Source: Pantoea latae (GTDB lineage Bacteria > Pseudomonadota > Gammaproteobacteria > Enterobacterales > Enterobacteriaceae). From it: 64,000 nt of DNA. The stretch is taken from the NCBI RefSeq assembly GCF_002077695.1, contig NZ_MWUE01000004.1, positions 310,001 through 374,000 of the forward strand. The letters run 5' to 3'. The translations under genes were made by a program, and so were the position numbers. The notes beneath the pieces are model-generated. The model worked only from the letters and a program-made list of their open reading frames with translations, was not told the origin of the DNA and made no database searches. This document shows positions 1-8,917 of the stretch, one piece after another (position 1 is the first letter of the stretch; each line of letters starts with the position of its first letter).

Positions 1-353
1 AGCATTTGCAGGTGCGGCTGGCCGACGGTGCCAACCAGATCAACGTCGCGCTGACGCAGCGCAGCGTCGAGCGCCTGCAGCTGGAGCCAGGTAAAGAGGT
101 GCTGGTGTTAATTAAGGCGCCGTGGATCCAGGTGAGCCGCGAAGCGTCGCAGTCTGATAACCAGCTGCGCGCGCAGATTGGCCAGATTGAGCCTGGCGAG
201 CAGATGAGCGAAGTGCTGATGACGCTGCCGAGCGGCGAAACCCTCTGCGCCACCCTGCTTAATCAGCAGGTCGCACAGCTCAATCTGCAGCCCGGCGACA
301 GCGTAACGGCCAGCTTCAATGCCGAACACGCGATTATCGCCACGCTGCTCTAA
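1..353 (+). CDS. modE: Molybdate-responsive transcriptional regulator ModE, C-terminal part (5' end outside window)
   Basis: The reading frame is open from the first bases and stops at 353, so this is the 3' part of a longer gene. The visible residues form two consecutive molybdate-binding (TOBE/Mop) repeats: one around NQINVALTQRSVERLQLEPG followed by VLVLIKAPW, and a second around SGETLCATLL with FNAEHAIIATLL at the end. This matches the C-terminal half of E. coli ModE, the dimeric regulator that binds molybdate and represses modABC. The DNA-binding winged helix lies upstream, outside the window. modF follows 76 bp downstream on the same strand, as in E. coli. Confidence 0.93.
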   Translation, partial: HLQVRLADGANQINVALTQRSVERLQLEPGKEVLVLIKAPWIQVSREASQSDNQLRAQIGQIEPGEQMSEVLMTLPSGETLCATLLNQQVAQLNLQPGDSVTASFNAEHAIIATLL

Positions 354-429
354 GGGACACGCCATGATTTGACTTCGCTGACGGCTCTGGTTACAACTCA
401 GTAACTCGATGCGTAAAGTGGGACAAATC

Positions 430-1902
430 ATGGCATTATTGCAAATTTCGCAAGGCACGTTTCGCCTTAGCGACACCCGTTTACTCCACCTGAACGATTT
501 AAGGCTGACGGGCGGCCAGAGCTGGGCCTTCGTCGGCGCCAACGGCAGCGGCAAATCGTCGCTGGCGCGCGCGCTGGCGGGCGAGCTGGCGTCGGAACAC
601 GGGGCGTTCGAAAGCCGTTTCGCCCGTCCGACGCGCCTGTCGCTGGAGCAGCTGCAAAAGTTGGTCGCCGACGAATGGGAACGCAACAACACCGATCTGC
701 TGAGCGAAGGCGAAACCGATACCGGCCGCACCGCGCGGGAGATCATTCAGGATGAGATAAAGGATGAGGCGCGCGCGCAGGCGCTGGCGGAGCGGTTCGC
801 CATCGGCTACCTGCTGGAGCGGCGTTTTAAATACCTCTCTACCGGCGAGACGCGCAAGGTGCTGCTCTGCCAGGCGCTGATGAAACAGCCCGATCTGCTG
901 ATCCTCGACGAACCCTTCGACGGCCTCGACGTCGCCTCGCGCGCCAGCCTGACCGAGACGCTGGCGAGCCTGCAGCAGCCCGGCTTTGCGCTGGTGCTGG
1001 TGCTCAATCGCTTTGACGACATCCCCGCTTTTATTCAGCAGGTCGGCGTGCTGGCCGAGTGCACCCTGACCCACGTCGGCGCGCGCGAGGCGATTCTGGC
1101 GGAGGCGCTGGTGGCGCAGCTGGCGCACAGCGAGCAACTGGAGGGCATGGCGCTGCCGGAACCGGACGTTCCCGATCAGCTGCCGCCGCTGGCGGAAGAG
1201 ACGCCGCGCGTCAGCCTGCGCAACGGCGTGGTCTCCTATAACGACAAGGCGATCATCGACGGGCTGAGCTGGCAGGTCAACGCGGGCGAGCACTGGCAGA
1301 TCGTCGGACCGAACGGCGCTGGCAAGTCAACCCTGCTGAGCCTGGTGACCGGCGATCATCCTCAGGGCTACAGCAACGATCTCACGCTGTTCGGCATCCG
1401 GCGCGGCAGCGGCGAAACCATCTGGGACATCAAGCAGCATATCGGCTACGTCAGCAGCAGCCTGCACCTGGACTATCGCGTCAGCGTCAACGTGCGCACC
1501 GTGATCCTCTCCGGCTTTTTTGACTCTATCGGCCTTTATCAGGCGGTGTCGGAGCGGCAGAAGGCGCTGGCGCGGCAGTGGCTGGCGCTGCTCGGCATGG
1601 ATAACGCGCTGGCCGACGCGCCCTTCCATAGCCTCTCCTGGGGCCAGCAGCGGCTGGTGCTGATTGCTCGCGCGCTGGTGAAACATCCCGCGCTGCTGAT
1701 CCTCGACGAACCGCTGCAGGGGCTGGATCCCATTAACCGCCAGCTGGTGCGTCGCTTCGTCGATATCCTGATTGGCGAAGGCCGCACCCAGCTGCTGTTC
1801 GTGTCGCACCATGCGGAAGATGCCCCGCAGTGCATCACCCATCGGTTGAGCTTTGTGCCGACCGCAGAAGGCTACCGCTATCAGCAGGATGGCCTGCGTT
1901 AA
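430..1902 (+). CDS. modF: ModF, tandem ABC ATPase of the molybdate locus
   Basis: Soluble protein of 490 residues with two ABC-ATPase domains and no membrane segments. Walker A motifs GANGSGKSS (domain 1) and GPNGAGKST (domain 2) are each followed by Walker B motifs LLILDEPFDGLD and LLILDEPLQGLD. Length equals E. coli ModF. I place the start at 430 (MALLQISQGTF), which aligns with the family, rather than at an in-frame ATG 21 bp upstream; GGGAC lies just before it. ModF is cotranscribed with modE in E. coli and is linked to molybdate metabolism, but its exact role is unsettled. Confidence 0.93.
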   Translation: MALLQISQGTFRLSDTRLLHLNDLRLTGGQSWAFVGANGSGKSSLARALAGELASEHGAFESRFARPTRLSLEQLQKLVADEWERNNTDLLSEGETDTGRTAREIIQDEIKDEARAQALAERFAIGYLLERRFKYLSTGETRKVLLCQALMKQPDLLILDEPFDGLDVASRASLTETLASLQQPGFALVLVLNRFDDIPAFIQQVGVLAECTLTHVGAREAILAEALVAQLAHSEQLEGMALPEPDVPDQLPPLAEETPRVSLRNGVVSYNDKAIIDGLSWQVNAGEHWQIVGPNGAGKSTLLSLVTGDHPQGYSNDLTLFGIRRGSGETIWDIKQHIGYVSSSLHLDYRVSVNVRTVILSGFFDSIGLYQAVSERQKALARQWLALLGMDNALADAPFHSLSWGQQRLVLIARALVKHPALLILDEPLQGLDPINRQLVRRFVDILIGEGRTQLLFVSHHAEDAPQCITHRLSFVPTAEGYRYQQDGLR

Positions 1903-1909
1903 CCTCTGA

Positions 1910-1928
1910 GACGCCGCCTGGCGGCGTC
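1910..1928 (+). terminator. Hairpin after modF
   Basis: An 8-bp perfect stem (GACGCCGC / GCGGCGTC, loop CTG) begins 7 bp after the modF stop. It is followed by CTCTCCTCC rather than a T-run, so it is a weak intrinsic terminator at best, possibly only an mRNA 3'-end stabiliser. Confidence 0.4.
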
Positions 1929-1952
1929 CTCTCCTCCCTCACCGCGCGCCAG

Positions 1953-1968
1953 ATGTAACCGCTACCAT
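1953..1968 (-). promoter_or_regulatory. Putative GalR/GalS operator, upstream copy
   Basis: The reverse strand reads ATGGTAGCGGTTACAT, differing at one base from the internal operator of the E. coli gal operon (known there as OI, inside galE). Here it lies upstream of the promoter, 78 bp centre-to-centre from the second operator. In E. coli OI lies downstream of the promoters. Confidence 0.65.
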
Positions 1969-2030
1969 TGCATCGCTTTTTCATGGTGATATTTAGCGGT
2001 AAAAAGGCGTTGAATAAGATTTTTCAGCTT

Positions 2031-2046
2031 GTGTAAACGATTCCAT
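2031..2046 (+). promoter_or_regulatory. Putative GalR/GalS external operator
   Basis: GTGTAAACGATTCCAT matches the E. coli gal external operator at 15 of 16 positions. About 20 bp downstream is TTGATCACGC, which could be part of a CRP site, then an extended -10-like TGTGCTACT at 2082-2090, giving the same operator, activator and promoter order as the E. coli gal promoter. galT starts at 2137. Confidence 0.75.
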
Positions 2047-2136
2047 TTATCCAGACTTGATCACGCTTTAACGGGCGCTGATGTGCTACTTTTTAACATT
2101 GCCGGTCTGGCTTTTTGACGTTAACCAGGACTCAAC

Positions 2137-3180
2137 ATGGAAAAATTTAACCCGGTCGATCATCCGCATCGCCGTTACAATCCGCTGATCGATCAGTGGA
2201 TCCTCGTTTCGCCCCACCGTGCCAAACGTCCGTGGCAAGGCGCGCAGGAAACCCCTTCGCAGGAGAAACTGCCGGCGCACGATCCCGACTGTTTCCTCTG
2301 CGCCGGCAACACGCGCGTCACCGGCGACAAGAACCCTGACTACACCGGCACCTACGTTTTCACCAACGATTTCGCCGCGCTGATGACCGACACGCCGGAA
2401 GCGCCAGAGAGCAGCGACGTGCTGATGCGCTGCGAAAGCGCGCGCGGCACCAGCCGGGTGATCTGCTTCTCGCCGGACCACAGCAAAACTTTGCCGGAGA
2501 TGTCGCTGCCGGCGCTGGAAGAGGTGGTGAAAACCTGGCAGGCGCAGACCGCCGATCTCGGCCAGCACTATCCCTGGGTGCAGGTGTTTGAGAACAAAGG
2601 CGCGGCGATGGGCTGCTCCAATCCCCATCCGCACGGTCAGGTGTGGGCCAACAGCTTTCTGCCCAACGAAGCGCAGCGCGAAGATGATCATCAGCGCGCC
2701 TATTACGCCGCGCACCGCTCGCCGATGCTGGTGGACTACGCCGCGCGCGAGTTAGCCGACGGCAGCCGCACCGTGGTTGAGACCGAACACTGGCTGGCGG
2801 TGGTGCCCTGGTGGGCGGCGTGGCCGTTTGAGACGCTGCTGCTGCCGAAAGCGCCGGTTAAACGCCTCACCGATCTCTCGCCGTCGCAGAGCGCAGACCT
2901 GGCGAAGGCGCTTAAGCAGCTAACCAGCCGCTATGACAACCTGTTCCAGTGCTCTTTCCCCTACTCGATGGGCTGGCACGGCGCGCCATTTAACGGCGAA
3001 GAGAACGATCACTGGCAGCTGCACGCCCACTTCTATCCGCCGCTGCTGCGCTCAGCCACGGTGCGCAAATTTATGGTCGGCTACGAGATGCTGGCCGAAA
3101 CCCAACGCGACTTGACGGCGGAACAGGCGGCGGAACGCCTGCGCGCCGTCAGCGATATTCACTTCCGCGAGGCAGAATAA
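2137..3180 (+). CDS. galT: Galactose-1-phosphate uridylyltransferase
   Basis: Transfers UMP from UDP-glucose to galactose-1-phosphate in the Leloir pathway. The 347 residues match E. coli GalT (348). The active-site [10 protein letters not shown] motif carries the histidine that forms the uridylyl intermediate, and an N-terminal FLCAGN segment fits the metal-binding region. It is the first gene of the operon: galE, which precedes galT in E. coli, is absent here. galK overlaps by one base (TAATG), implying translational coupling. Two Gal operators precede the gene. Confidence 0.97.
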   Translation: MEKFNPVDHPHRRYNPLIDQWILVSPHRAKRPWQGAQETPSQEKLPAHDPDCFLCAGNTRVTGDKNPDYTGTYVFTNDFAALMTDTPEAPESSDVLMRCESARGTSRVICFSPDHSKTLPEMSLPALEEVVKTWQAQTADLGQHYPWVQVFENKGAAMGCSNPHPHGQVWANSFLPNEAQREDDHQRAYYAAHRSPMLVDYAARELADGSRTVVETEHWLAVVPWWAAWPFETLLLPKAPVKRLTDLSPSQSADLAKALKQLTSRYDNLFQCSFPYSMGWHGAPFNGEENDHWQLHAHFYPPLLRSATVRKFMVGYEMLAETQRDLTAEQAAERLRAVSDIHFREAE

Positions 3181-4325
3181 TGTTAAAAACCACCACGCAG
3201 CAGATTTTCACCGAGTCCTTCGGCTATGCGCCGACCCACGCCATTCAGGCACCGGGGCGCGTTAACCTGATTGGCGAACACACCGACTACAACGACGGCT
3301 TCGTGCTGCCGTGCGCCATCGACTACCAGACCGTTATCGCCTGCGCGAAGCGCGACGATCGCCAGGTGCGCGTCGTGGCGGTGGATTACGATAACCAGCA
3401 GGACAGCTTCTCGCTCGACGCGCCGATCCTGAGCGTAAAAGAGCCGATGTGGGCCAACTACGTGCGCGGCGTGGTGAAGCACCTGCAGCAGCGCGACGCC
3501 AGCTTCGGTGGCGTCGATATGGTGATTGCCGGCGACGTGCCGCAGGGCGCGGGTCTGAGCTCCTCGGCGTCGCTGGAAGTGGCGGTCGGCACCGTGTTCC
3601 AGCAGCTCTATCATCTCAAGCTCGACGGCGCGGCCATCGCGGTTAACGGCCAGGAGGCGGAGAACCAGTTTGTCGGCTGCAACTGTGGCATTATGGACCA
3701 GCTGATCTCCGCGCTGGGCAAGAAAGATCACGCCATGCTGCTCGACTGCCGCACCCTCGGCACCCGTCCGGTGCCGATGCCGAAAGAGATCGCGGTGGTG
3801 ATCATCAACTCCAACTTCCGCCGCAATCTGGTGGGCAGCGAATACAACACGCGCCGCGAGCAGTGCGAAACCGGCGCGCGCTTTTTTGCTCAGCCGGCGC
3901 TGCGCGACGTGGATATCAACCAGTTCAAAGCGGTAGAGCATGAGCTGGATCCGCAGGTGGCGAAACGCGTGCGTCACGTGCTGACCGAAAACGCCCGCAC
4001 GGTAGAGGCGGCCGACGCGCTGAGCCGGGGCGATCTGAAGCGCATGGGCGAGCTGATGGCGGAATCGCACGCCTCGATGCGCGACGACTTCGAAATCACC
4101 GTGCCGCCGATTGACGCGCTGGTAGAGATCGTTAAGGCGGAGATTGGCGATCGCGGCGGCGTGCGCATGACCGGCGGCGGCTTCGGCGGCTGCGTGGTGG
4201 CGCTGATGCCGTTCGATTTGGTCGATCGGGTTAAAGCGGCGGTGGCAGAGCAGTATGAAGCGAAAACCGGCATTAAAGAGACCTTTTACGTCTGCACCGC
4301 CTCAGAAGGAGCGGGCCAATGCTAA
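3180..4325 (+). CDS. galK: Galactokinase
   Basis: Phosphorylates alpha-galactose with ATP. 381 residues, GHMP-kinase fold: the substrate motif [15 protein letters not shown] near residue 28, the ATP-binding loop [17 protein letters not shown] near 121, and [13 protein letters not shown] with the catalytic aspartate. The C-terminal MTGGGFGGC motif is intact. The start overlaps the galT stop by one base and galM starts 7 bases before the galK stop, so all three gal genes are probably translated as a coupled unit. Confidence 0.97.
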   Translation: MLKTTTQQIFTESFGYAPTHAIQAPGRVNLIGEHTDYNDGFVLPCAIDYQTVIACAKRDDRQVRVVAVDYDNQQDSFSLDAPILSVKEPMWANYVRGVVKHLQQRDASFGGVDMVIAGDVPQGAGLSSSASLEVAVGTVFQQLYHLKLDGAAIAVNGQEAENQFVGCNCGIMDQLISALGKKDHAMLLDCRTLGTRPVPMPKEIAVVIINSNFRRNLVGSEYNTRREQCETGARFFAQPALRDVDINQFKAVEHELDPQVAKRVRHVLTENARTVEAADALSRGDLKRMGELMAESHASMRDDFEITVPPIDALVEIVKAEIGDRGGVRMTGGGFGGCVVALMPFDLVDRVKAAVAEQYEAKTGIKETFYVCTASEGAGQC

Positions 4326-5353
4326 GCGACGTCAACTCTCATGCGCCAGACGGTCAGCCGTGGCGCATCACCGTGCTGCGCAACGCCAGCGGCATGGTGG
4401 TGACCTTTATGGACTGGGGCGCCACCTGGCTTTCGGCGCGGGTGCCGATGCGCGACGGCAGCGTGCGTGAAGCGCTGCTCGGCTGCGCCACGCCGTCCGA
4501 CTATCTGCATCAGGAGGCCTATCTCGGCGCCACTATCGGCCGCTACGCCAACCGCATCAATAAAGCGACGCTGACGCAGCAGGGGATCGCGCTGGCGGCG
4601 AATCAGGGCGAGCACCAGCTGCACGGCGGGCCGCAGGGCTTTGACAAGCGCCGCTGGCAGATTGTCAGCCAGAGCGAAAGCAGCGTGGTCTACCGCCTCG
4701 ACTCGCCGGACGGCGACCAGGGCTATCCCGGCAATCTGCTGGCGCAGGTGCGCTATACGCTGGACGACGATAACTGTCTGTCGATCAGCTATCAGGCGGA
4801 GGTCGATCGGCCCTGCCCGGTCAACCTGACTAACCACGCCTACTTTAACCTTGACGCGCATCATGGCGACGCGCGCCAGCATCGCTTACAACTGCTGGCC
4901 GAACAGTATCTGCCTGTCGACAGCGAGGGTATTCCCAACGCGCCGCTGAAAGCAGTGGCGGGCACCAGCTTCGATTTTCGCGCGGCAAAAACGGTGGCGC
5001 AGGATTTCCTCGCCGACGCCGATCAGCAGGCGGTGAAAGGCTACGATCACGCCTTTCTGCTCAGCAGCGCCGGCGACGTCAGCCAGCCCGCCGCGCAGCT
5101 CTGGTCTGCCGACGGCGAACTGCAGCTCACCGTGACCACCACCGCGCCCGCGCTGCAGTTCTATAGCGGCAACTATCTGGCGGGAACGCGCGCGCGGGAA
5201 CAGGAAAGCTATACTGCTTTCCAGGGCATTGCGCTGGAGAGCGAATATTTACCCGATTCGCCCAATCATCCCGAGTGGCCGCAGCCGTCATGCTGGCTGC
5301 AGCCGGGCGAGCGCTGGGAGTCGGTGACGCGCTACCGCTTCACCCCGCGCTAA
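4319..5353 (+). CDS. galM: Aldose 1-epimerase (galactose mutarotase)
   Basis: Interconverts beta- and alpha-galactose, feeding GalK. 344 residues (E. coli 346). Family features visible are the substrate-contacting GRYANRI segment, [11 protein letters not shown] with the catalytic histidine, and [19 protein letters not shown] with the catalytic glutamate near the C-terminus. It overlaps galK by 7 bases and is the last gene of the gal operon. No clear terminator is seen in the 163 bp before gpmA. Confidence 0.96.
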   Translation: MLSDVNSHAPDGQPWRITVLRNASGMVVTFMDWGATWLSARVPMRDGSVREALLGCATPSDYLHQEAYLGATIGRYANRINKATLTQQGIALAANQGEHQLHGGPQGFDKRRWQIVSQSESSVVYRLDSPDGDQGYPGNLLAQVRYTLDDDNCLSISYQAEVDRPCPVNLTNHAYFNLDAHHGDARQHRLQLLAEQYLPVDSEGIPNAPLKAVAGTSFDFRAAKTVAQDFLADADQQAVKGYDHAFLLSSAGDVSQPAAQLWSADGELQLTVTTTAPALQFYSGNYLAGTRAREQESYTAFQGIALESEYLPDSPNHPEWPQPSCWLQPGERWESVTRYRFTPR

Positions 5354-5516
5354 GCCGCCGGCGGAAAAACGCGCAGTGCGTCACCGACAGGCTTACACCC
5401 TGCGCCGTTTTCCGCTATGGTATGGCGCTATCCATGTGCCGCCGGGCGCGCGCGTCGGGTTGGTTGCAGCAAGGTTTCCATTATCGTAGAAACATCAAAG
5501 AGTTAAGGAGTTAACT

Positions 5517-6269
5517 ATGGCCGTAACTAAGCTGGTTCTGGTCCGCCACGGCGAAAGTCAGTGGAACCAGGAAAACCGCTTTACCGGATGGTATGACGTG
5601 GATCTTTCTGACAAAGGTCGCACCGAAGCCAAAGCAGCCGGTCAGCTGCTGAAAAAAGAAGGTTTCGTCTTTGATTTTGCTTACACCTCCGTGCTGAAAC
5701 GCGCCATTCACACCCTGTGGAACGTTCTTGATGAGCTGGATCAGGCCTGGCTGCCGGTTGAGAAATGCTGGCGTCTGAACGAGCGTCACTACGGTGCGCT
5801 GCAGGGTCTGGACAAAGCGGAAACCGCCGCCAAATATGGCGACGATCAGGTGAAACAGTGGCGTCGCGGCTTCGCGGTGACCCCGCCGGAGCTGGATCGC
5901 GGCGACGAGCGTTTCCCTGGCCACGACCCGCGCTATGCGAAGCTGAGCGCTGAGCAGCTGCCGACCACCGAGAGCCTGGCGCTGACCATCGATCGCGTGA
6001 TCCCATACTGGAACGAGAGCATTCTGCCGCGCATCAAGAGCGGTGAGAAAGTGATCATCGCGGCGCACGGCAACTCGCTGCGCGCGCTGGTGAAATATCT
6101 CGACAACATGAGCGAAGATGAGATCCTCGAGCTGAACATCCCGACCGGCGTGCCGCTGGTGTATGAGTTCGACGAGAATTTCAAACCGATCAAACACTAC
6201 TATCTGGGCGATGCCGACGAGATCGCAGCGAAAGCCGCTGCCGTCGCTAACCAGGGTAAAGCAAAGTAA
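5517..6269 (+). CDS. gpmA: 2,3-bisphosphoglycerate-dependent phosphoglycerate mutase
   Basis: Glycolytic and gluconeogenic interconversion of 3- and 2-phosphoglycerate through a phosphohistidine. 250 residues, as in E. coli. VRHGESQWN carries the phosphorylated histidine (residue 11) and [10 protein letters not shown] the second active-site histidine. A strong AAGGAG ribosome site lies 6 bases before the ATG. It probably has its own promoter in the 163-bp gap after galM. A clear intrinsic terminator follows at 6287-6315. Confidence 0.97.
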   Translation: MAVTKLVLVRHGESQWNQENRFTGWYDVDLSDKGRTEAKAAGQLLKKEGFVFDFAYTSVLKRAIHTLWNVLDELDQAWLPVEKCWRLNERHYGALQGLDKAETAAKYGDDQVKQWRRGFAVTPPELDRGDERFPGHDPRYAKLSAEQLPTTESLALTIDRVIPYWNESILPRIKSGEKVIIAAHGNSLRALVKYLDNMSEDEILELNIPTGVPLVYEFDENFKPIKHYYLGDADEIAAKAAAVANQGKAK

Positions 6270-6286
6270 GCGTGAGCTGAAAGGTT

Positions 6287-6315
6287 AAAAGGCCAGACAC
6301 TGTCTGGCCTTTTTT
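6287..6315. terminator. Bidirectional intrinsic terminator between gpmA and aroG
   Basis: Stem GGCCAGAC / GTCTGGCC with loop ACT, extended by AAAA on the left and a six-T run on the right. It ends gpmA on the plus strand. On the minus strand it has four Ts and could end aroG after the repeat element at 6338-6525. Confidence 0.85.
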
Positions 6316-6337
6316 ATGGCTGCGGATTTGGCGCTGA

Positions 6338-6525
6338 CGCGAACAGCATAAACCGATCGCAAAGACGCAAAAGACGGCATCCCTGCCAGCTCGGCACGCG
6401 CCGATACGCACCTCATCCCTGAGGTGCGCCCGTAAACGGGCCAACGCGCTGCGTTGTTCAAAAATGCTCCCGGCATTTTTGTCCCTGCCGCGTGACGCTT
6501 TGCTCTTCGGTTTATGCCATTCGCG
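6338..6525 (-). repeat. Structured intergenic repeat, copy A (long form)
   Basis: A 188-bp element closed by a 19-bp outer stem (left arm 6338-6356, right arm 6507-6525, two internal mismatches). Conserved inner borders read CCGATCGCAAAG on the left and CTTTGCTCTTCGG on the right. Inside are hairpins GGCA/TGCC and GCACCTCA/TGAGGTGC, both with loop TCCC, and AAAAATGC/GCATTTTT with loop TCCCG. On the minus strand the loops read GGGA and both outer-stem mismatches become G-U wobbles. It lies between the aroG stop and the terminator, so it is expected in the aroG mRNA 3' UTR. Confidence 0.85.
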
Positions 6526-6550
6526 TTTCAAGCATCTCCGCCGTTGTTAA

Positions 6551-7603
6551 TCAGCCGCGGCGCTGCTTCACGGCGGCGGCCAGCTGGCGCAACACCTTGT
6601 CGGTGTCATCCCAGCCGATGCAGGCGTCGGTGATGCTTTTGCCGTAGACCAGCGGCTCGCCGCTCTCCAGGCTCTGGTTGCCTTCCACCAGATGACTTTC
6701 GATCATCACGCCAATCACGCCGCGCTCGCCGCCGGCAATCTGCGCCGCCACGTCGTCCGCCACTTCCAGCTGCTTTTGATACTGCTTGCTGCTGTTGGCG
6801 TGGCTGAAGTCGATCATCACCTGCGGCGGCAGACCCGCCTTCTCCAGCCCGGCTTTCACCGCGCTGACGTGCTGCGCGCTGTAGTTCGGCTCTTTGCCGC
6901 CGCGCAGAATAATATGGCAGTCCGCGTTGCCGCTGGTTTCGACAATCGCAGAGTGACCATACTTGGTGACCGACAGGAAGCAGTGCGGCGAACCGGCGGC
7001 GTTGATGGCGTCGATAGCCACTTTAATGGTGCCGTCGGTGCCGTTCTTAAAGCCGACCGGACAGGAGAGCCCCGACGCCAGCTCGCGATGCACCTGCGAC
7101 TCGGTGGTGCGCGCGCCGATAGCGCCCCAGCTCATCAGATCCGCCACATACTGCGGCGTAATCATATCGAGAAACTCGCCGGCCGCCGGCAGACCGCTGT
7201 CGTTGATCTCCAGCAGCAGCTGGCGCGCCAGACGCAGGCCGTCGTTCAGCTGGAAGCTGCCGTCCATATAGGGGTCGTTGATCAACCCTTTCCAGCCCAC
7301 GGTGGTGCGCGGCTTTTCAAAATAGACGCGCATCACCACTTCCAGCTCGCCTTTCAGCTCGTCGCGTAGCGTCAGCAGACGCGCGGCGTACTCTTTCGCC
7401 GCCTGCGGATCGTGAATCGAACAGGGGCCAATCACCACCAGCAGGCGATCGTCTTCGCCCTGCAAAATCTGGTGAACAGAGTCGCGCGCCTGCGCGACGG
7501 TGCGTGCGGCGTTATCGGTGGCGGGGAATTTTTCCAGCAGCGCAACGGGAGGCAGCAGCTCTTTAATCTCGCGAATGCGTAAATCATCGTTCTGGTAATT
7601 CAT
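6551..7603 (-). CDS. aroG: 3-deoxy-7-phosphoheptulonate synthase, phenylalanine-sensitive type
   Basis: First step of the shikimate pathway: condenses phosphoenolpyruvate and erythrose-4-phosphate to DAHP. 350 residues, nearly identical in layout to E. coli AroG. LLVVIGPCSIHDP carries the metal-ligand cysteine, and GARTTESQVHRELASG, VGFKNGTDG and IDFSHANSSK are the active-site segments. The N-terminal QNDDLRIREIKELLPP resembles the Phe-feedback region of AroG. I found no convincing TyrR box upstream. Its 3' UTR contains repeat copy A. Confidence 0.97.
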   Translation of the reverse strand: MNYQNDDLRIREIKELLPPVALLEKFPATDNAARTVAQARDSVHQILQGEDDRLLVVIGPCSIHDPQAAKEYAARLLTLRDELKGELEVVMRVYFEKPRTTVGWKGLINDPYMDGSFQLNDGLRLARQLLLEINDSGLPAAGEFLDMITPQYVADLMSWGAIGARTTESQVHRELASGLSCPVGFKNGTDGTIKVAIDAINAAGSPHCFLSVTKYGHSAIVETSGNADCHIILRGGKEPNYSAQHVSAVKAGLEKAGLPPQVMIDFSHANSSKQYQKQLEVADDVAAQIAGGERGVIGVMIESHLVEGNQSLESGEPLVYGKSITDACIGWDDTDKVLRQLAAAVKQRRG

Positions 7604-7742
7604 AACTCATCCATTAATTTCTGGCCCAACGCGCGTCGGGCGCAACCCGACCAATTTATCCCGTTGCGTGCGGAGTGTAAATTCAGGGCGCCGCTTAAAT
7701 GCATGCGTGAAATTTGCATTTATAGGGTTCTCAGCTAGGCTT

Positions 7743-7752
7743 TTACATGTAA
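7743..7752. promoter_or_regulatory. Perfect palindrome in the aroG-ybgS divergent gap
   Basis: TTACATGTAA is a perfect 10-bp palindrome inside GCTTTTACATGTAAGC. It sits in the 290-bp region between aroG (leftward) and ybgS (rightward). It could be a regulator half-site pair, but I do not recognise the regulator. Nothing else definite is seen in this gap. Confidence 0.25.
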
Positions 7753-7893
7753 GCACTGAGGAACGCTTCGCTTACATTATTTATCCCTTCCGGACGACCT
7801 TTGGGTGAAATTAAATTTCGCCGGAACCGCTTTGCGTCAAACTGCAGCATCGGGTTTAAAACAGCAGCTATCATTGATTACAGGAGCATAATG

Positions 7894-8247
7894 ATGAATA
7901 AGTTTGCAATGATCTTTCTGACGACAGCAATGGCTTTAGGCAGCGGCGCGGCACTGGCCGACAATAACGGCACCGCTAACCAGGCGGCGGAAGCAGGCGC
8001 GGCCGCAGGCGGCGCGAAACAGAATCTGCCGCCAAACAACGTCGACAACAGCAAAATCAATAACACCGATACCAATACCAATCCTGCGGCCAACGGCGGC
8101 AGCACCGGCAGCAGCAATATGTCCGCCAACGAAATGGACCAGAATAGCCAGTGTAAAGATGGCAAATGCCCGGATATCAACAGCAAGGTGCAAACTAAAG
8201 AGGGCGGCGGCAAGGTCGACCGCAAAACTGACGGCACCTCGCAGTAA
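7894..8247 (+). CDS. ybgS: YbgS-like small secreted protein
   Basis: 117 residues starting MNKFAMIFLTTAMALGSGAA, a Sec signal peptide with likely cleavage after ALA at residue 22. The mature part is rich in Asn, Ala and Gly with low complexity. It ends in a conserved CKDGKCPDINSKVQT block and a TDGTSQ tail, both matching E. coli YbgS, which also lies between aroG and zitB. The two cysteines could form a disulfide in the periplasm. AGGAG lies 7 bases before this start; an in-frame ATG directly upstream is also possible. Function unknown. Confidence 0.85.
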   Translation: MNKFAMIFLTTAMALGSGAALADNNGTANQAAEAGAAAGGAKQNLPPNNVDNSKINNTDTNTNPAANGGSTGSSNMSANEMDQNSQCKDGKCPDINSKVQTKEGGGKVDRKTDGTSQ

Positions 8248-8335
8248 TATCTTCTGGAGAGCTTCGGCTCTCCATTATTTTTCTCTGCGTTAACTTCCGC
8301 TATGCTGAGGCCATGAATTCTGTCAGGAAATGTTC

Positions 8336-8917
8336 ATGGCCTCGCTGTTGTTAATAGACGATCATCCGCTGGTTGAAGTGGCGCTGGAAGCCGCGCTCGA
8401 ACGGGCACCCTTTCCCATCCTTTTACGCTCCGCCGCCAGCGAACAGCAGGCGCGCCAGCTGCTGACGCAGCCCACCGACATTATTGTGCTGGATATTGGC
8501 CTTCCGGACGGCGACGGGCTGGAGATCCTGCGGCGCCTTAACATCCACTTTCCCGCCATTCCGGTGCTGATCTATTCGGCGCAGCAGAGCAGCCACTATT
8601 TGCGCAGCGCGCAGGCGCTGGGCGCGGCGGGCTATGTGGTGAAAAGCCAGCGCATGGAGCAGCTGCTGAGCGCTATCCTCGCCGTGCTGGGCGGACAGCA
8701 GGCCTTTCCCCCCGAGGTGACCGCGCCGGCCCTGCCGCTCACCAGCAAAGAGCAGCAGGTGCTGGCGCTGCTGGCGAGCGGCCTCTCTAATCTGCAAATT
8801 GCCGAACAGCTGCATATCAGCAATAAAACCGTCAGCACCCATAAAAAGAATATTCTGGAAAAAACCGGCGCGCGCTCGGTGGTGGAACTGGCCGATCTGT
8901 GGAAAGCGCAGCCGTGA
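8336..8917 (+). CDS. LuxR-type response regulator, EvgA/BvgA-like
   Basis: 193 residues. The N-terminal receiver domain has the acidic pair DD (LLIDDHPLVE) and the phospho-acceptor D53 in VLDIGLPDGDG. The C-terminal LuxR/FixJ helix-turn-helix (about 130-190) includes LTSKEQQVLALLASGLSNLQ and ISNKTVSTHKKNILEKTGA. The latter closely resembles E. coli EvgA (MFISNKTVSTYKSRLMEKL). I prefer the ATG at 8336, 7 bases after AGGA, over the one at 8330. The stop overlaps the start of the hybrid kinase gene by 4 bases. The pair is absent from this position in E. coli. Confidence 0.88.
   Translation: MASLLLIDDHPLVEVALEAALERAPFPILLRSAASEQQARQLLTQPTDIIVLDIGLPDGDGLEILRRLNIHFPAIPVLIYSAQQSSHYLRSAQALGAAGYVVKSQRMEQLLSAILAVLGGQQAFPPEVTAPALPLTSKEQQVLALLASGLSNLQIAEQLHISNKTVSTHKKNILEKTGARSVVELADLWKAQP

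Noticed and set aside
7604..7700. Possible TyrR box upstream of aroG (TGTAAA at 7672)
   Set aside because: The second half-site TTTACA is not found at the required spacing; only one half matches.
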